Below, one piece after another: positions 63,541-64,000 of a DNA stretch of 64,000 bases. The stretch is from CAVSWT01 sp963782985 (GTDB lineage Bacteria > Bacteroidota > Ignavibacteria > Ignavibacteriales > Ignavibacteriaceae), in assembly GCA_963782985.1 (NCBI GenBank), contig CAWALU010000006.1, forward strand, positions 629,519 through 693,518, written 5' to 3'. A model generated the notes under the pieces. That model saw only the letters and a program-made list of their open reading frames with translations. It searched no databases and was not told the DNA's origin. The translations under genes were made by a program, and so were the position numbers. The first letter of the stretch is position 1, and each line of letters opens with the position of its first letter.

Positions 63541-63758
63541 AATCTCCCTCTCAAACACTCGGCGCTATAATTAGAGGATTCAAATCTTCCGTAACAAAGC
63601 AGATAAATGAAATAAGTAAAATCTCTAATCCTCCCGTTTGGCAAAAAAATTATTACGAGCATATTATCAGAAACGAAACAGACTTACTTAAAATTAGAAT
63701 TTATATTAATTTTAATCCGCTTAAATGGGAACTTGATCTATATTATTCGGTAAGCTAA
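63541..63758 (+). pseudogene. REP-associated tyrosine (Y1) transposase, C-terminal remnant
   Basis: In one frame the 63541-63758 segment reads SPSQTLGAIIRGFKSSVTKQ, PPVWQKNYYEHIIRNETDLL and IYINFNPLKWELDLY, then TAA. This is the C-terminal part of the Y1 (IS200/RAYT-like) transposase family, including the YYEHIIRNE block. The N-terminal HUH motif and the rest, over 100 residues, are missing, replaced by the rmuC end. It is a dead fragment of a REP-type element. It fits the palindromic repeats seen elsewhere in the window. Confidence 0.82.
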
Positions 63759-63832
63759 AGGCTAATTCACATAAAAATATTTAACTATATTTAAATCAGA
63801 ATTCTTAACAACATAAATAGAAAATTATTTTT

Positions 63833-64000
63833 TTGAACGACGAAAAAATTATTGAGATAAAAAATCTCTCCAAAAAATTTAAAGATTTAAAAGCAGTAAA
63901 CAACCTAAGCGTAAATGTTCATCGGGGAGATGTGTTTGGATTTTTAGGTCCCAACGGCGCAGGAAAAAGCACAACTATTAGAATGTTAATGTCTCTTATT
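63833..64000 (+). CDS. ABC transporter ATP-binding protein, 5' part
   Basis: From TTG 63833 the frame is open to the window edge (56 codons). The Walker A motif is GFLGPNGAGKSTTIRMLMSL, preceded by IIEIKNLSKKFKDLKAVNNL, as in ABC-2-type export ATPases. The Q-loop, signature and Walker B lie beyond the window. The substrate is unknown. No ribosome-binding site is strong; the TTG start gives a standard N-terminus. Confidence 0.9.
   Translation, partial: MNDEKIIEIKNLSKKFKDLKAVNNLSVNVHRGDVFGFLGPNGAGKSTTIRMLMSLI

Overview
The window is about 64 kb of AT-rich bacterial DNA, densely coded on both strands. It looks like a Bacteroidota/Chlorobi-type genome, most likely close to the Ignavibacteria. 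This placement is inferred from a GldL/GldM-like gene pair, a PorV/PorQ-type outer-membrane protein, YfhO, a BatA-type protein, TlpA lipoproteins, frequent TTG starts and weak Shine-Dalgarno sites; no rRNA marker is present. There is no CRISPR array, prophage or intact insertion sequence. One tRNA (Ser, anticodon TGA) is present.

Layout. 1-5.4 kb: 3'-truncated serS, a decayed GxxExxY gene, leuS, lysA, tRNA-Ser and a broken tRNA-Ser-like copy. 5.7-10.6 kb: a HisN-type phosphatase, an unknown membrane protein and the oxidative pentose-phosphate operon gnd-zwf-pgl. 10.6-14.9 kb: a four-gene minus-strand cluster with a 4-TM/coiled-coil protein (GldL-like), a single-TM periplasmic protein (GldM-like) and two paralogous outer-membrane proteins; this is the best candidate for an undescribed system. 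15-26.4 kb: a GH13 enzyme, two decayed glycosyltransferase genes, a PLP decarboxylase, a radical SAM protein, a TlpA lipoprotein, a PorV-like protein, gpmA, nhaA and an SMP-30 protein. 26.4-33.4 kb: an iron-sulphur assembly locus (sufB-C-D-S-U-T, bacilliredoxin, Rrf2 regulator). 33.7-48.6 kb: a surface-polysaccharide region with glycosyltransferases, YfhO, a Wzx-type flippase, several methyltransferases and a lipoprotein propeller. Seven single-base frameshifts lie in 41.2-46.3 kb. 48.8-51.5 kb: a lone GroES-like protein, three small proteins and an orphan NtrC-type regulator. 51.7-64 kb: aconitase, two lipoproteins, a BatA-type protein, hflX, a histidine-ammonia-lyase-like enzyme, rmuC, a REP-type transposase remnant and the start of an ABC transporter.

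How it fits together. The central-carbon genes (gnd, zwf, pgl, gpmA, acn) and the SUF operon are intact. Disruption is confined to accessory sugar-transfer and surface genes, which suggests strain-variable surface chemistry, real decay, or a poor consensus in a variable locus.

A second theme is small repeats that begin at or next to stop codons: octamer arrays after the BatA-type gene and gpmA, a palindrome cluster touching the DUF2905 stop, and 9-bp direct repeats after the NtrC-type gene.
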